Part shown: positions 42,389 to 49,888 of the stretch, in pieces
Layout of the letters: every line of letters starts with the position of its first letter
Numbering within the stretch: position 1 is the first letter of the stretch
DNA from: Neobacillus massiliamazoniensis
Lineage (GTDB): Bacteria; Bacillota; Bacilli; Bacillales; Cytobacillaceae
NCBI RefSeq assembly: GCF_001048695.1
Contig: NZ_CVRB01000001.1
Coordinates: forward strand, 1-64,000
Direction of reading: 5' to 3'
Length of the DNA: 64,000 nt
Translations under genes and position numbers: made by a program
The notes under the pieces: model-generated
What the model was told of the DNA's origin: nothing
Seen by the model: the letters and a program-made list of their open reading frames with translations, nothing else
The model's database searches: none

Positions 42389-43779
42389 TCCACATTCTTT
42401 TTCAAAGCATTTACCATGAAGGCAGTTATGAAGATCCCAACAATAATTGCTAATATGAACATTACAACATGATCAATAGCTCCTAAGGCTGCAACAATCA
42501 AGCCGCCGTGAGGAACGTGGTCGCCAACATGACCAATCATCGCAATGACCGCACCGACCATTGAACCAACCATGATACTTGGAATAACACGAATTGGATC
42601 TTTTGCTGCGAATGGGATCGCACCTTCTGTGATCCCGAATAAGCCCATGAAAAATGCTGCTTTTCCTGCTTCTCTTTCTGCTTCTTCGTATTTTTTCTTA
42701 TTAAGAAGAGTTGCAAGACCCATACCGATTGGTGGGATACAGATTGCTGCTGCAATAGGTCCCATGATCGTATAGTTTCCAGAAGCTATCATAGCAGAAC
42801 CGAATAAGAATGCAACTTTATTAACTGGACCACCCATATCAAAGGCAATCATTGCTCCCAAGATTAAGGCTAATAAAATCGAGCTTGCACCTTGCATACC
42901 GTTTAAGAAGTTTGTTAAGCCTGTGAATACAGCGGCAACCGGCTGTCCTATGATAAAGATGAAAATCGCTGCCACTACGGTAGTTGCTAAAATTGGAATA
43001 ATTAAGATTGGCATAATTGGCTGAACCATTTTTGGAACTTTCCATGTCTTGATCCATTTTGCCAAATATCCTGCAAGAAAACCGGCAATAATCCCGCCTA
43101 GGAATCCTGCACCTGCTGTACTATGATAAAATTCCCCGTGAGCTGCAATCCAGCCGCCGACCATACCAGGTACTAAACCAGGACGGTCCGCAATACTCAT
43201 TGCGATAAATCCTGCTAATATTGGAACCATAAATCCGAATGATGCTGCACCAACGTTGAGGATGGAATTCCAAATCGAGTTTGGATCGACCTGCATTCCT
43301 TTTGCCGTTGGATGACCGCCAAGACCTAGTGCAAGGGCAATTAATATACCCCCAACCACGACGAAGGGAATCATGTAAGATACACCATTCATTAAGTGAC
43401 GGTAAATCGGGTTTTGCTTGTCTTTCATTTCTTGTTTATATTCAGCAACAGATTTTAAATCTTCTTGATGAACAGGAACGTCGCCGGAGAGAACGTATTC
43501 GATTAGTTCTTCTGGTTTTCGAATCCCGTCTTGAACACCTGTGACAAGTAGTTTTTTACCAACAAATCGAGATTTGTCTACACTTTTGTCGGCAGCGATG
43601 ATGATTCCATCCGCTTCTTGAATTTCTTGTGCTGTTAGTTCATTTTCAATTCCGATTGAACCTTGTGTTTCTACTTTCATTTGATGGCCTAGCTTCTCCG
43701 CAGCTTTTTGGAGGTTTTCAGCTGCCATATACGTATGAGCGATCCCGTTTGGACAGGACGTAATCGCTAATAGCTTCAT
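42385..43779 (-). CDS. PTS fructose-family EIIBC component (ManP-like)
   Basis: A 464-residue permease. The N-terminal EIIB domain (~1-95) has the phosphorylated Cys in ITSCPNGIAHTYMAAE. Residues ~120-464 form the EIIC membrane domain with GITEGAIPFAAKDP, the family signature. It phosphorylates a hexose during import. ATG 43779 is 9 nt after GGGGAG; the in-frame ATG at 43788 overlaps that site. A ManR-like activator and ManA nearby suggest mannose as substrate, but fructose cannot be excluded. Confidence 0.92.
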   Translation of the reverse strand: MKLLAITSCPNGIAHTYMAAENLQKAAEKLGHQMKVETQGSIGIENELTAQEIQEADGIIIAADKSVDKSRFVGKKLLVTGVQDGIRKPEELIEYVLSGDVPVHQEDLKSVAEYKQEMKDKQNPIYRHLMNGVSYMIPFVVVGGILIALALGLGGHPTAKGMQVDPNSIWNSILNVGAASFGFMVPILAGFIAMSIADRPGLVPGMVGGWIAAHGEFYHSTAGAGFLGGIIAGFLAGYLAKWIKTWKVPKMVQPIMPILIIPILATTVVAAIFIFIIGQPVAAVFTGLTNFLNGMQGASSILLALILGAMIAFDMGGPVNKVAFLFGSAMIASGNYTIMGPIAAAICIPPIGMGLATLLNKKKYEEAEREAGKAAFFMGLFGITEGAIPFAAKDPIRVIPSIMVGSMVGAVIAMIGHVGDHVPHGGLIVAALGAIDHVVMFILAIIVGIFITAFMVNALKKNVE

Positions 43780-43831
43780 ATATTTCATCTCCCCTGAGCA
43801 AATTTAATTGTCTATATATTAGTTATACAAT

Positions 43832-43845
43832 TGAAATCGCTTTCA
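43832..43845. promoter_or_regulatory. cre site upstream of the EIIBC gene
   Basis: TGAAATCGCTTTCA matches the CcpA operator consensus TGWAANCGNTNWCA and is palindromic within TTGAAATCGCTTTCAA. Predicts carbon catabolite repression. Confidence 0.8.
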
Positions 43846-44054
43846 AAAAGGCTGAATTTTTACCGCAATATACGGAAAAAACTTTTTAAAAGGCTGTGTT
43901 AAAGCTCATTGTTGGGTACTCTCTTGGCTCAAAGAAATTATTTTCCTAATACTCACTGCTATTTGTTACACTATTATTAATAACTACAGGAGAGAGGAAG
44001 CTTACACACTCGAAAAGGGATTAATTCATAATCTAAATATATTAAATAAACAAT

Positions 44055-44068
44055 TGAAACCGCTTACG
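44055..44068. promoter_or_regulatory. Second, weaker cre-like site
   Basis: TGAAACCGCTTACG matches the cre consensus except the last base. It lies between the divergent EIIBC and GntR genes. The rest of 43780-44278 contains no gene. Confidence 0.5.
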
Positions 44069-44244
44069 ATGAAGGGTCATTCGTTTTATTAGTAAAAGTG
44101 GTGGCATAGTACCAAAGAAGTGTCTAATCAACATGGACATGACTAGTGAAGATTCTTTTTTAATTATACAAGGCAACTCAGCCGGAACATGTTAGGAAAA
44201 AATGTTTGTATATAAATAATGCAATTATGTAAAATAGAACTGAT

Positions 44245-44261
44245 ATAACATTATTATGTTA
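44245..44261. promoter_or_regulatory. GntR-type operator before its own gene
   Basis: ATAACATTAT followed by TATGTTA forms an imperfect palindrome (TAACAT/ATGTTA). The 10-mer recurs at 45080 and 45109 upstream of the structural genes, suggesting autoregulation. Confidence 0.6.
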
Positions 44262-44278
44262 ATCGAAAGGGGAAAATA

Positions 44279-45025
44279 ATGGTAAACAAACTTAATACGG
44301 ATAGAGATGCTGCTCCACTTTATCTTCAAATTAAAACAGAGTTAAAAAGAAAAATTGAAGAAGGCGATTGGAAGCCAGGAGATAAAATACCATCTGAACT
44401 GGAACTTTGTGAATTATATGACGTTAGCCGAATAACTGTAAGAGAAGCTATAAATGAGTTAGTCTGGGAAGAATATCTTATTAGGCAGCGCCCAAAAGGA
44501 ACGTTTGTCCTTGATTATCAGCAAAAAGGATCCGACAAAGATTATTTTACTTATGTGAAAAGTTTTACTTATGAAATGAATGAGTCAGGAAAAAAAGTGA
44601 GTACTATACATGCGGAGGTGAAAAAAGTAAAGGCAGATCAATTTTTAGCAAAACAATTAAATATTAAATTAGGAGATGAAGTGATTGAACTTAAGCGTAT
44701 AAGAGGATTGGTAAATAAAAAACCAGTTTTCTTTAAAACATATTTGACATATAAACCCAATTTATCTCTTCAGTCAAATGAATATTATGGCTCTTTATAT
44801 GAAAAATTAAAGGAAAATGGCATTATTTTAACAAACATAAAAGAATATTTGGAAGCAGTTAGACCTGATAAGGAAGTGCAAAAATGGTTAGATACTTCTG
44901 AAGATACGCCTATTTTAAAAAGGGTAAGAAACGCTAAAAACCATAAAGGTGATTTTGAAGAGTATACGGAATGCTATTATATTGGTGACAGTTATCGCTA
45001 TTATATTGATTTAATTCTAAAATAA
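44279..45025 (+). CDS. GntR/HutC-family transcriptional regulator with UTRA domain
   Basis: A 248-residue regulator. Residues ~10-75 are the winged helix (APLYLQIKTELKRKIEEGDW, PSELELCELYDVSRITVREA) and ~95-245 the UTRA ligand-binding domain (GDEVIELKRIRGLVNKKPVF). HutC-type regulators bind a sugar or sugar phosphate and leave the operator. AAAGGGG precedes the ATG. The palindromes shared by its own promoter and the next operon are the likely targets; a phosphorylated hexose is the likely ligand (inference). Confidence 0.92.
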   Translation: MVNKLNTDRDAAPLYLQIKTELKRKIEEGDWKPGDKIPSELELCELYDVSRITVREAINELVWEEYLIRQRPKGTFVLDYQQKGSDKDYFTYVKSFTYEMNESGKKVSTIHAEVKKVKADQFLAKQLNIKLGDEVIELKRIRGLVNKKPVFFKTYLTYKPNLSLQSNEYYGSLYEKLKENGIILTNIKEYLEAVRPDKEVQKWLDTSEDTPILKRVRNAKNHKGDFEEYTECYYIGDSYRYYIDLILK

Positions 45026-45033
45026 AAAAATGA

Positions 45034-45062
45034 TTGTTATTCTTATATCCCTATGATAATAT
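45034..45062 (+). promoter_or_regulatory. Promoter of the isomerase/mannose-PTS operon
   Basis: TTGTTA (45034-45039), 17-bp spacer, TAATAT (45057-45062). The operators begin about 9 bp downstream, so repressor binding would block initiation or elongation. Confidence 0.55.
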
Positions 45063-45070
45063 GAAATCAA

Positions 45071-45124
45071 GTTAATGTCATAACATTATGACATTAACGT
45101 TTATAGTCATAACATTATAACTAT
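45071..45124. promoter_or_regulatory. Tandem GntR operators
   Basis: A perfect 28-bp palindrome GTTAATGTCATAA-CA-TTATGACATTAAC (45071-45098) and a near-perfect second one (ATAGTCATAA...TTATAACTAT, 45103-45124). Their shared ATAACATTAT cores lie 29 bp apart. Confidence 0.8.
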
Positions 45125-45140
45125 GATTAGGAGATTTGAT

Positions 45141-46889
45141 ATGTCAAACTATGATAAATTTCCAGAAATTAGGATTCTAGGGAAAGAAAATAGTGCGTGG
45201 CAAGGATATAAGGATATACAAAATGAGATTTCTAAATCAATAAATGATATTCAAAACAGTAATGTAGTGCTCATGGTTGATTGTTACCCTGGGGTTCGGT
45301 ATCAAGAGATTTTAGAAGGTCTTATTTTACCACTTCGCCCTGATCTCATTATTCATTCAGATGATCTTGCTTTTTCAGGAGAAAAAATTACCGAGATGAT
45401 TCAGCGAAATTTAACAGATGACCGAGTTTTTGGTGTAATGAGCAGTCATAAATTAAGTGAGTTTTTTGATCCAACTCTCGTTGATAATGCAAGAGCAAGC
45501 ATTGCTAAAATTGAAAGCGGTTTAATTGTTGTATATGGGGTTGGTGCCCGACTTATTTGCAATCCAAATGTTCTAATCTATGCTGACTTAGCAAGATGGG
45601 AAATTCAACAACGTTATCGGTCAAAAGAATTAGGTAACTGGAAAATGAAGAATTTTGATGAGGACACCCTACGGAAATATAAGCGTGGATATTTTGTAGA
45701 ATGGCGTTTTGCTGACCGACATAAAAAAGAGTTATTTACAGAAATCGATTACTTGTTAGATACAAATGAAAAAAATGATCCGAAAATGATTAGTGGTCAT
45801 GCTTATTTAAATGGACTTCAACAAATAGTTACACAACCATTTCGTGTTGTACCCTACTTTGATCCAGGTGTATGGGGCGGACAATGGATGAAAGAAGTTT
45901 GTAACCTAGATCGAAATCAAGAAAATTTTGCATGGAGCTTCGACGGTGTTCCTGAAGAAAACAGTCTTTACCTTCGTTATAATGATGTGAAAATTGAAGT
46001 ACCAGCAATTAATCTCGTATTCAGGCATCCGGTTGAACTTCTTGGAGATAAGGTGCATGCTCGTTTCGGAACAGAATTTCCAATTCGATTTGACTTCTTA
46101 GATACAGTAGAAGGGCAAAAATTAAGCTTACAAGTTCATCCTTTAACAGAATATATCCAAGAAAACTTTGGTATGCATTATACGCAAGATGAAAGCTATT
46201 ATATTCTAGATGCAAAAGAAGATGCGACAGTATATCTAGGTGTAAAAGAAAATGTTAATAAAGAAGAGATGTTTGAAGATTTGCGAAAAGCAAACGAAGG
46301 GCTAGAGTCTTTTAGAGCTGAAAAATACGTGAATAAATTCCCTGCTAGAAAACATGATCACTTTTTAATTCCTGCAGGAACCATTCATTGCTCTGGGGAA
46401 AATTGTATGGTTTTAGAGATTAGTGCAACCCCTTACATCTTTACCTTTAAGCTATGGGATTGGGATCGAGTCGGATTAGACGGTTTACCAAGGCCAGTTC
46501 ACATAGAGCATGGAGAGAAAGTCATCCAGTGGAATAGAGACACAAAATGGGTAGAAGAAAACTTGATTAATCGAATTGAAGCAATAAAAGAAGAAGAGCA
46601 CTGGATTGAAGAAAGAACAGGGCTGCACGAACGAGAATTTATCGAAACAAGAAGACATTGGTTTTCGAAAATGACAAGCCATCAAACAAATGGTAGTGTA
46701 CACGTATTGAATCTTGTGGAAGGTGAAGAAGCCATTATTGAAAGCCCAACTGATAATTTTGAACCATTCATTGTTCATTATGCAGAAACTTTCTTTATCC
46801 CTGAAAATGTAAAAGAATATACAATTCGTCCTTATGGGAGAGCAGAAGGAAAGACAATAGGAGTCATACAAGCATTTGTTAGAGTTTAA
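45141..46889 (+). CDS. Class I mannose-6-phosphate isomerase with N-terminal kinase-like domain
   Basis: A 582-residue protein. The C-terminal ~360 residues are a type I phosphomannose isomerase: FDPGVWGGQWMKEV, metal ligands in LSLQVHPLTEYI and FLIPAGTIHCSGENC. The N-terminal ~215 residues resemble a uridine-kinase-like P-loop fold (VVLMVDCYPGVRYQEIL, YADLARWEIQQRYR), but the P-loop G-x-x-x-x-G-K-S/T is absent, so it is probably not a working kinase. ATG 45141 has AGGAG 9 nt upstream. First gene of the operon with the mannose-family PTS, so it would turn imported mannose-6-phosphate into fructose-6-phosphate. Confidence 0.87.
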   Translation: MSNYDKFPEIRILGKENSAWQGYKDIQNEISKSINDIQNSNVVLMVDCYPGVRYQEILEGLILPLRPDLIIHSDDLAFSGEKITEMIQRNLTDDRVFGVMSSHKLSEFFDPTLVDNARASIAKIESGLIVVYGVGARLICNPNVLIYADLARWEIQQRYRSKELGNWKMKNFDEDTLRKYKRGYFVEWRFADRHKKELFTEIDYLLDTNEKNDPKMISGHAYLNGLQQIVTQPFRVVPYFDPGVWGGQWMKEVCNLDRNQENFAWSFDGVPEENSLYLRYNDVKIEVPAINLVFRHPVELLGDKVHARFGTEFPIRFDFLDTVEGQKLSLQVHPLTEYIQENFGMHYTQDESYYILDAKEDATVYLGVKENVNKEEMFEDLRKANEGLESFRAEKYVNKFPARKHDHFLIPAGTIHCSGENCMVLEISATPYIFTFKLWDWDRVGLDGLPRPVHIEHGEKVIQWNRDTKWVEENLINRIEAIKEEEHWIEERTGLHEREFIETRRHWFSKMTSHQTNGSVHVLNLVEGEEAIIESPTDNFEPFIVHYAETFFIPENVKEYTIRPYGRAEGKTIGVIQAFVRV

Positions 46890-46914
46890 GAATCTTAAAG
46901 GAGTGGGAATAGAG

Positions 46915-47298
46915 ATGAAAGCGATTGTTGTTACGACCCATGGAACTTTATGTAAAGGTTTATTAGAAACAGCAGAAATGATGGTTGGACATTTAGAAAA
47001 TACATTTAGCCTATCTTTAGATGGAGAAGGGATAACGAAGTTTTCTGAATCCATGGACAAGCTTATAACTGACTTGAAAAATAATTATGATGAAATACTA
47101 ATACTATGTGATTTAAAAGGAGGGTCACCATACAATGAGTCAATGAAGCATTTCCTTCTAAATCAAGATGTGGTAAAAGTTGTGGCAGGTGTCAATTTGC
47201 CGATGTTTGTAGAAGTATATATTCAGCTTCAGTCAGTAAGTTTAGATGAATTGCATAAGCTTGCGATTGAAACAGGTCAACAATCAATATCAAACTAA
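46915..47298 (+). CDS. PTS mannose-family EIIA component
   Basis: A 127-residue EIIA of the mannose family. The phosphorylated His is near the N-terminus in VTTHGTLCKGLLETAEM, and CDLKGGSPYNESM is the second landmark. It receives phosphate from HPr and passes it to EIIB encoded next. AAAGGAGTGGG precedes the ATG at 46915. Here EIIA and EIIB are separate genes rather than the fused ManX form. Confidence 0.94.
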   Translation: MKAIVVTTHGTLCKGLLETAEMMVGHLENTFSLSLDGEGITKFSESMDKLITDLKNNYDEILILCDLKGGSPYNESMKHFLLNQDVVKVVAGVNLPMFVEVYIQLQSVSLDELHKLAIETGQQSISN

Positions 47299-47334
47299 TT
47301 GTTTACTACTTAGATAATTTGAGGAGGAAATGGT

Positions 47335-47835
47335 ATGCCAATATCTTTTGTAAGAATTGATGATCGAGTAATTCACGGGCAAATTGTAGCAAGATGGTCG
47401 AAGTTGAAACCATGTAATGGAATTTTGGTTATCGATGATAAGATTGCAAGTGATCCGTTACAAAAGGGAATTTTTATGCATGCAGCTCCAAGTAATATAA
47501 AGGTAGGGATTTACACAGCTGAAGAAGGTGTTGAAAAAGTTAATAAAGCAAAACAAGCTAAAAATAGTTATTTTGTAATTGTTAAATCACCAGTTACACT
47601 AAAAAAAATAAACGAACTTGGCGGTGATTTTGGTACTGAATTGAATGTGGGGCCAATGAGTGCAAGAGGTACTACGAAAACGATTGGAAAAAATGTTTCT
47701 ATTACGGAAGAAGAAAAGGAGGCATTTGATTTTCTTCAAAATAAAGGAATTAATATCACGTTTCAATTAGTTCCAGAAGAAACACCTGTTAAGTGGGAAA
47801 AATTGAAAACGCTATATACAAGGGAGGAGAAATAG
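47335..47835 (+). CDS. PTS mannose-family EIIB component
   Basis: A 166-residue EIIB. The phosphorylated His is in VRIDDRVIHGQIVARW. Phosphorylates the sugar carried by EIIC/EIID. GAGGAGG precedes the ATG; its stop codon directly abuts the EIIC start, indicating coupling. Confidence 0.95.
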   Translation: MPISFVRIDDRVIHGQIVARWSKLKPCNGILVIDDKIASDPLQKGIFMHAAPSNIKVGIYTAEEGVEKVNKAKQAKNSYFVIVKSPVTLKKINELGGDFGTELNVGPMSARGTTKTIGKNVSITEEEKEAFDFLQNKGINITFQLVPEETPVKWEKLKTLYTREEK

Positions 47836-48633
47836 ATGGATGTGACATTGTTTATTCAGGCATTATTAATTGGTATTTTCTGTTACTTAGGATCTGTTTC
47901 CTCACCGTGGCTTATGGGGGTTACAGGCGGTTATTATGTGGTAGGAAGACCACTCGTTGCCGGGTTGATTATCGGAATTATTTTAGGTGATGTAACTACT
48001 GGTGTGATTTTAGGTGTAGCTGTCCAAGCCGCATTTATTGCTACAATTTCTACAGGTGGAACGCAAAATATGGAGATTACCTACGCCTCATATGGTGGTA
48101 TTGCACTTGGAATGTTAGCGCATGCTACACCAGGGGTTACCGTAACTCTTTCTGTTGGAATTGGCGCACTTGGTCTTATTCTTTTTAATTTTATGATGGT
48201 AACCAATTCATACTGGAATCGACGAGCAGAACGAGCAGCTAATAATGGAGATGATAAAGGAATTGTTTTAAACAATGCAGTCTTTCCACAAATTGTTGCA
48301 TTTCTTTTACGAGTTATACCCGTTACTCTAGCAATATATTTAGGACAAGGTTTTGTCGCACATACATTGGCTATTATTCCTGTACAAATTACAAAGATGA
48401 TGGGTGTACTTGGCGGTCTACTTCCTGCTCTAGGAATCGCCTTGTTAATGAATCTATTAATCAGAGAAAAAGCACATTTCATTTTCTTCCTAACAGGATT
48501 TGTATTTATTAGTTTTATTTCAAAAAGTATGATAGCACTTACGGTTATTGCTTCTTTAGTAGCTTATATTGTGTATTTAACTAAACACAATGCGGGAGAA
48601 ACTTCCGTAGAATTAGAAGATGAGGTGATCTAA
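47836..48633 (+). CDS. PTS mannose-family EIIC component
   Basis: A 265-residue membrane protein with about seven to eight hydrophobic segments; start TLFIQALLIGIFCYLGSVSS and TTGVILGVAVQAAFIATIS are typical of the Man-family EIIC. With EIID it forms the sugar channel. GGGAGGAG precedes the ATG. One base separates its stop from EIID. Confidence 0.94.
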   Translation: MDVTLFIQALLIGIFCYLGSVSSPWLMGVTGGYYVVGRPLVAGLIIGIILGDVTTGVILGVAVQAAFIATISTGGTQNMEITYASYGGIALGMLAHATPGVTVTLSVGIGALGLILFNFMMVTNSYWNRRAERAANNGDDKGIVLNNAVFPQIVAFLLRVIPVTLAIYLGQGFVAHTLAIIPVQITKMMGVLGGLLPALGIALLMNLLIREKAHFIFFLTGFVFISFISKSMIALTVIASLVAYIVYLTKHNAGETSVELEDEVI

Positions 48634-48634
48634 A

Positions 48635-49441
48635 ATGCCGAAATTAGAGAAAAAGGATTTGCGTAGAGGTTGGCGTTCTTGGGCTATGTACCATCTTTCT
48701 TCAATGAGTTTCGAAAAATTAGAAGCACACGGATTTGCACACTCGATGATACCTGTTCTTAAAAAATTGTATAAAAACAAACCGGAAGAATATCAAGAAG
48801 CTTTAAAGAGACATTCGGTTTTTTATAACGTTGAACCTCAGGTAGGGAGTCTTGTAAATGGAATTGTAACCTCTATGGAAGAGGAACGAGCAAATGGAAA
48901 ACAAATTGATGATGACATGATTCACACCGTTAAAACAAGTATCATGGGTCCGTTATCTGGGATTGGTGACTCCACAATCCAAGGTATTCTAATTCCGATA
49001 CTGTTAACGATTGCCATGGCTATTTCTAATCAAGGTAGTCCTATAGGTGTATTATTATATATTTTTGGGTATTCATTCATTATGTTATCTCTATCGTACT
49101 TCATGTATATGAGTGGGTATAAATTCGGTATTAATTCCATCGATACTATTATTGGCGCGGGATCGAAAAAATTAAGAGACTCTTTTAATACACTTGGAAT
49201 TATGGTGATCGGTGCTCTTGCTGCATCCTTTGTACACGTAACAACCGCCATTAAGATTCCTAATGGTAAAGCAGTGCTAGATCTTCAAAAAACATTTGAT
49301 GGCTTTTTCCCAGGATTATTATCTTTATTAGCTGTTATGTTAAGCTGGTATCTTATTTCGAAGAGGAAAATGAGTACGACGAAGGTACTATTACTCCTTG
49401 TTGGAATTTCTGTTGTTGGAGTGTTATTGGGATTCTTTTAA
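48635..49441 (+). CDS. PTS mannose-family EIID component
   Basis: A 268-residue membrane protein. The family motifs are clear: FEKLEAHGFAHSMIPVLKKL, FYNVEPQVGSLVNGIV, and GPLSGIGDSTIQGILIPIL, followed by membrane segments. EIID is unique to this PTS family and completes the transporter. Last recognised gene of the operon. Confidence 0.95.
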   Translation: MPKLEKKDLRRGWRSWAMYHLSSMSFEKLEAHGFAHSMIPVLKKLYKNKPEEYQEALKRHSVFYNVEPQVGSLVNGIVTSMEEERANGKQIDDDMIHTVKTSIMGPLSGIGDSTIQGILIPILLTIAMAISNQGSPIGVLLYIFGYSFIMLSLSYFMYMSGYKFGINSIDTIIGAGSKKLRDSFNTLGIMVIGALAASFVHVTTAIKIPNGKAVLDLQKTFDGFFPGLLSLLAVMLSWYLISKRKMSTTKVLLLLVGISVVGVLLGFF

Positions 49442-49469
49442 TGAATATAGCTTTAAGGAATCCTTAAAA

Positions 49470-49715
49470 ATGGCAATAATCATTGGCATAACTATATTAA
49501 TTATTGGTTGTAATCTTTATTCAACTAAACGGGGGCGATACTTAAACAAGAAGGATTGGATGAGTTCTAAAGTAATCAACCAGCTGTATCACCTCAGCAG
49601 GACTGATCTCTTTATTGGGCCGATCCATACCACCATGTTGATAGGAGCGGAAGGCGCGAGATCCTCGAAAATACTATCGCATTTCCTTCGTGCGGTGTTG
49701 ATTCAAGGATGCTAA
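49470..49715 (+). CDS. Small membrane ORF after EIID, 3' part derived from a repeat
   Basis: An 81-codon frame with one hydrophobic segment (IIIGITILIIGCNLY) and a weak AAGGA site. I do not recognise the protein. Its last ~28 codons come from the dispersed GC-rich repeat that starts near 49632, so the natural gene may have been shorter or longer. It could be an operon-end small membrane protein or simply chance. Confidence 0.3.
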   Translation: MAIIIGITILIIGCNLYSTKRGRYLNKKDWMSSKVINQLYHLSRTDLFIGPIHTTMLIGAEGARSSKILSHFLRAVLIQGC

Positions 49716-49812
49716 TTCAACGTCCTGCGGGAGAAACGGGTCAAGGGAGACTCCACAGGTGCACTGCGCCGAGGAGGCTCCCGAACCGCCCGCGGATGCT
49801 CGCTTCTTAAGC
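49632..49812. repeat. GC-rich dispersed repeat, long copy
   Basis: Begins GGAGCGGAAGGCGCGAGATC and TTTCCTTCGTGCGGTG, then CCTGCGGGAGAAACGGGTCA and GCGCCGAGGAGGCTCCCGAA. Its first 65 bp recur in the opposite orientation at 59085-59150. This type of sequence is common between genes in many Bacillaceae (from recall). It separates the PTS operon from manR. Confidence 0.8.
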
Positions 49813-49854
49813 GTAAATCAACAGCCAAGTTTAGCACAGCCTTTTAAAAAAGAA

Positions 49855-49880
49855 ACCATCCAACCAAATAGTGGTTGAAC
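49855..49880 (-). terminator. Terminator of the manR-like gene
   Basis: CAACC/GGTTG stem; on the minus strand the sequence GATGGTTTCTTTTTT follows. Confidence 0.65.
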
Positions 49881-49888
49881 GGTACGAA

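Noticed and set aside
45141..45785. Functional uridine kinase domain in the PMI fusion
   Set aside because: The fold pattern is similar, but the ATP-binding P-loop motif is missing.
46485..47060. 191-codon minus-strand frame across the PMI/EIIA boundary
   Set aside because: It overlaps two well-supported genes and has no ribosome site.
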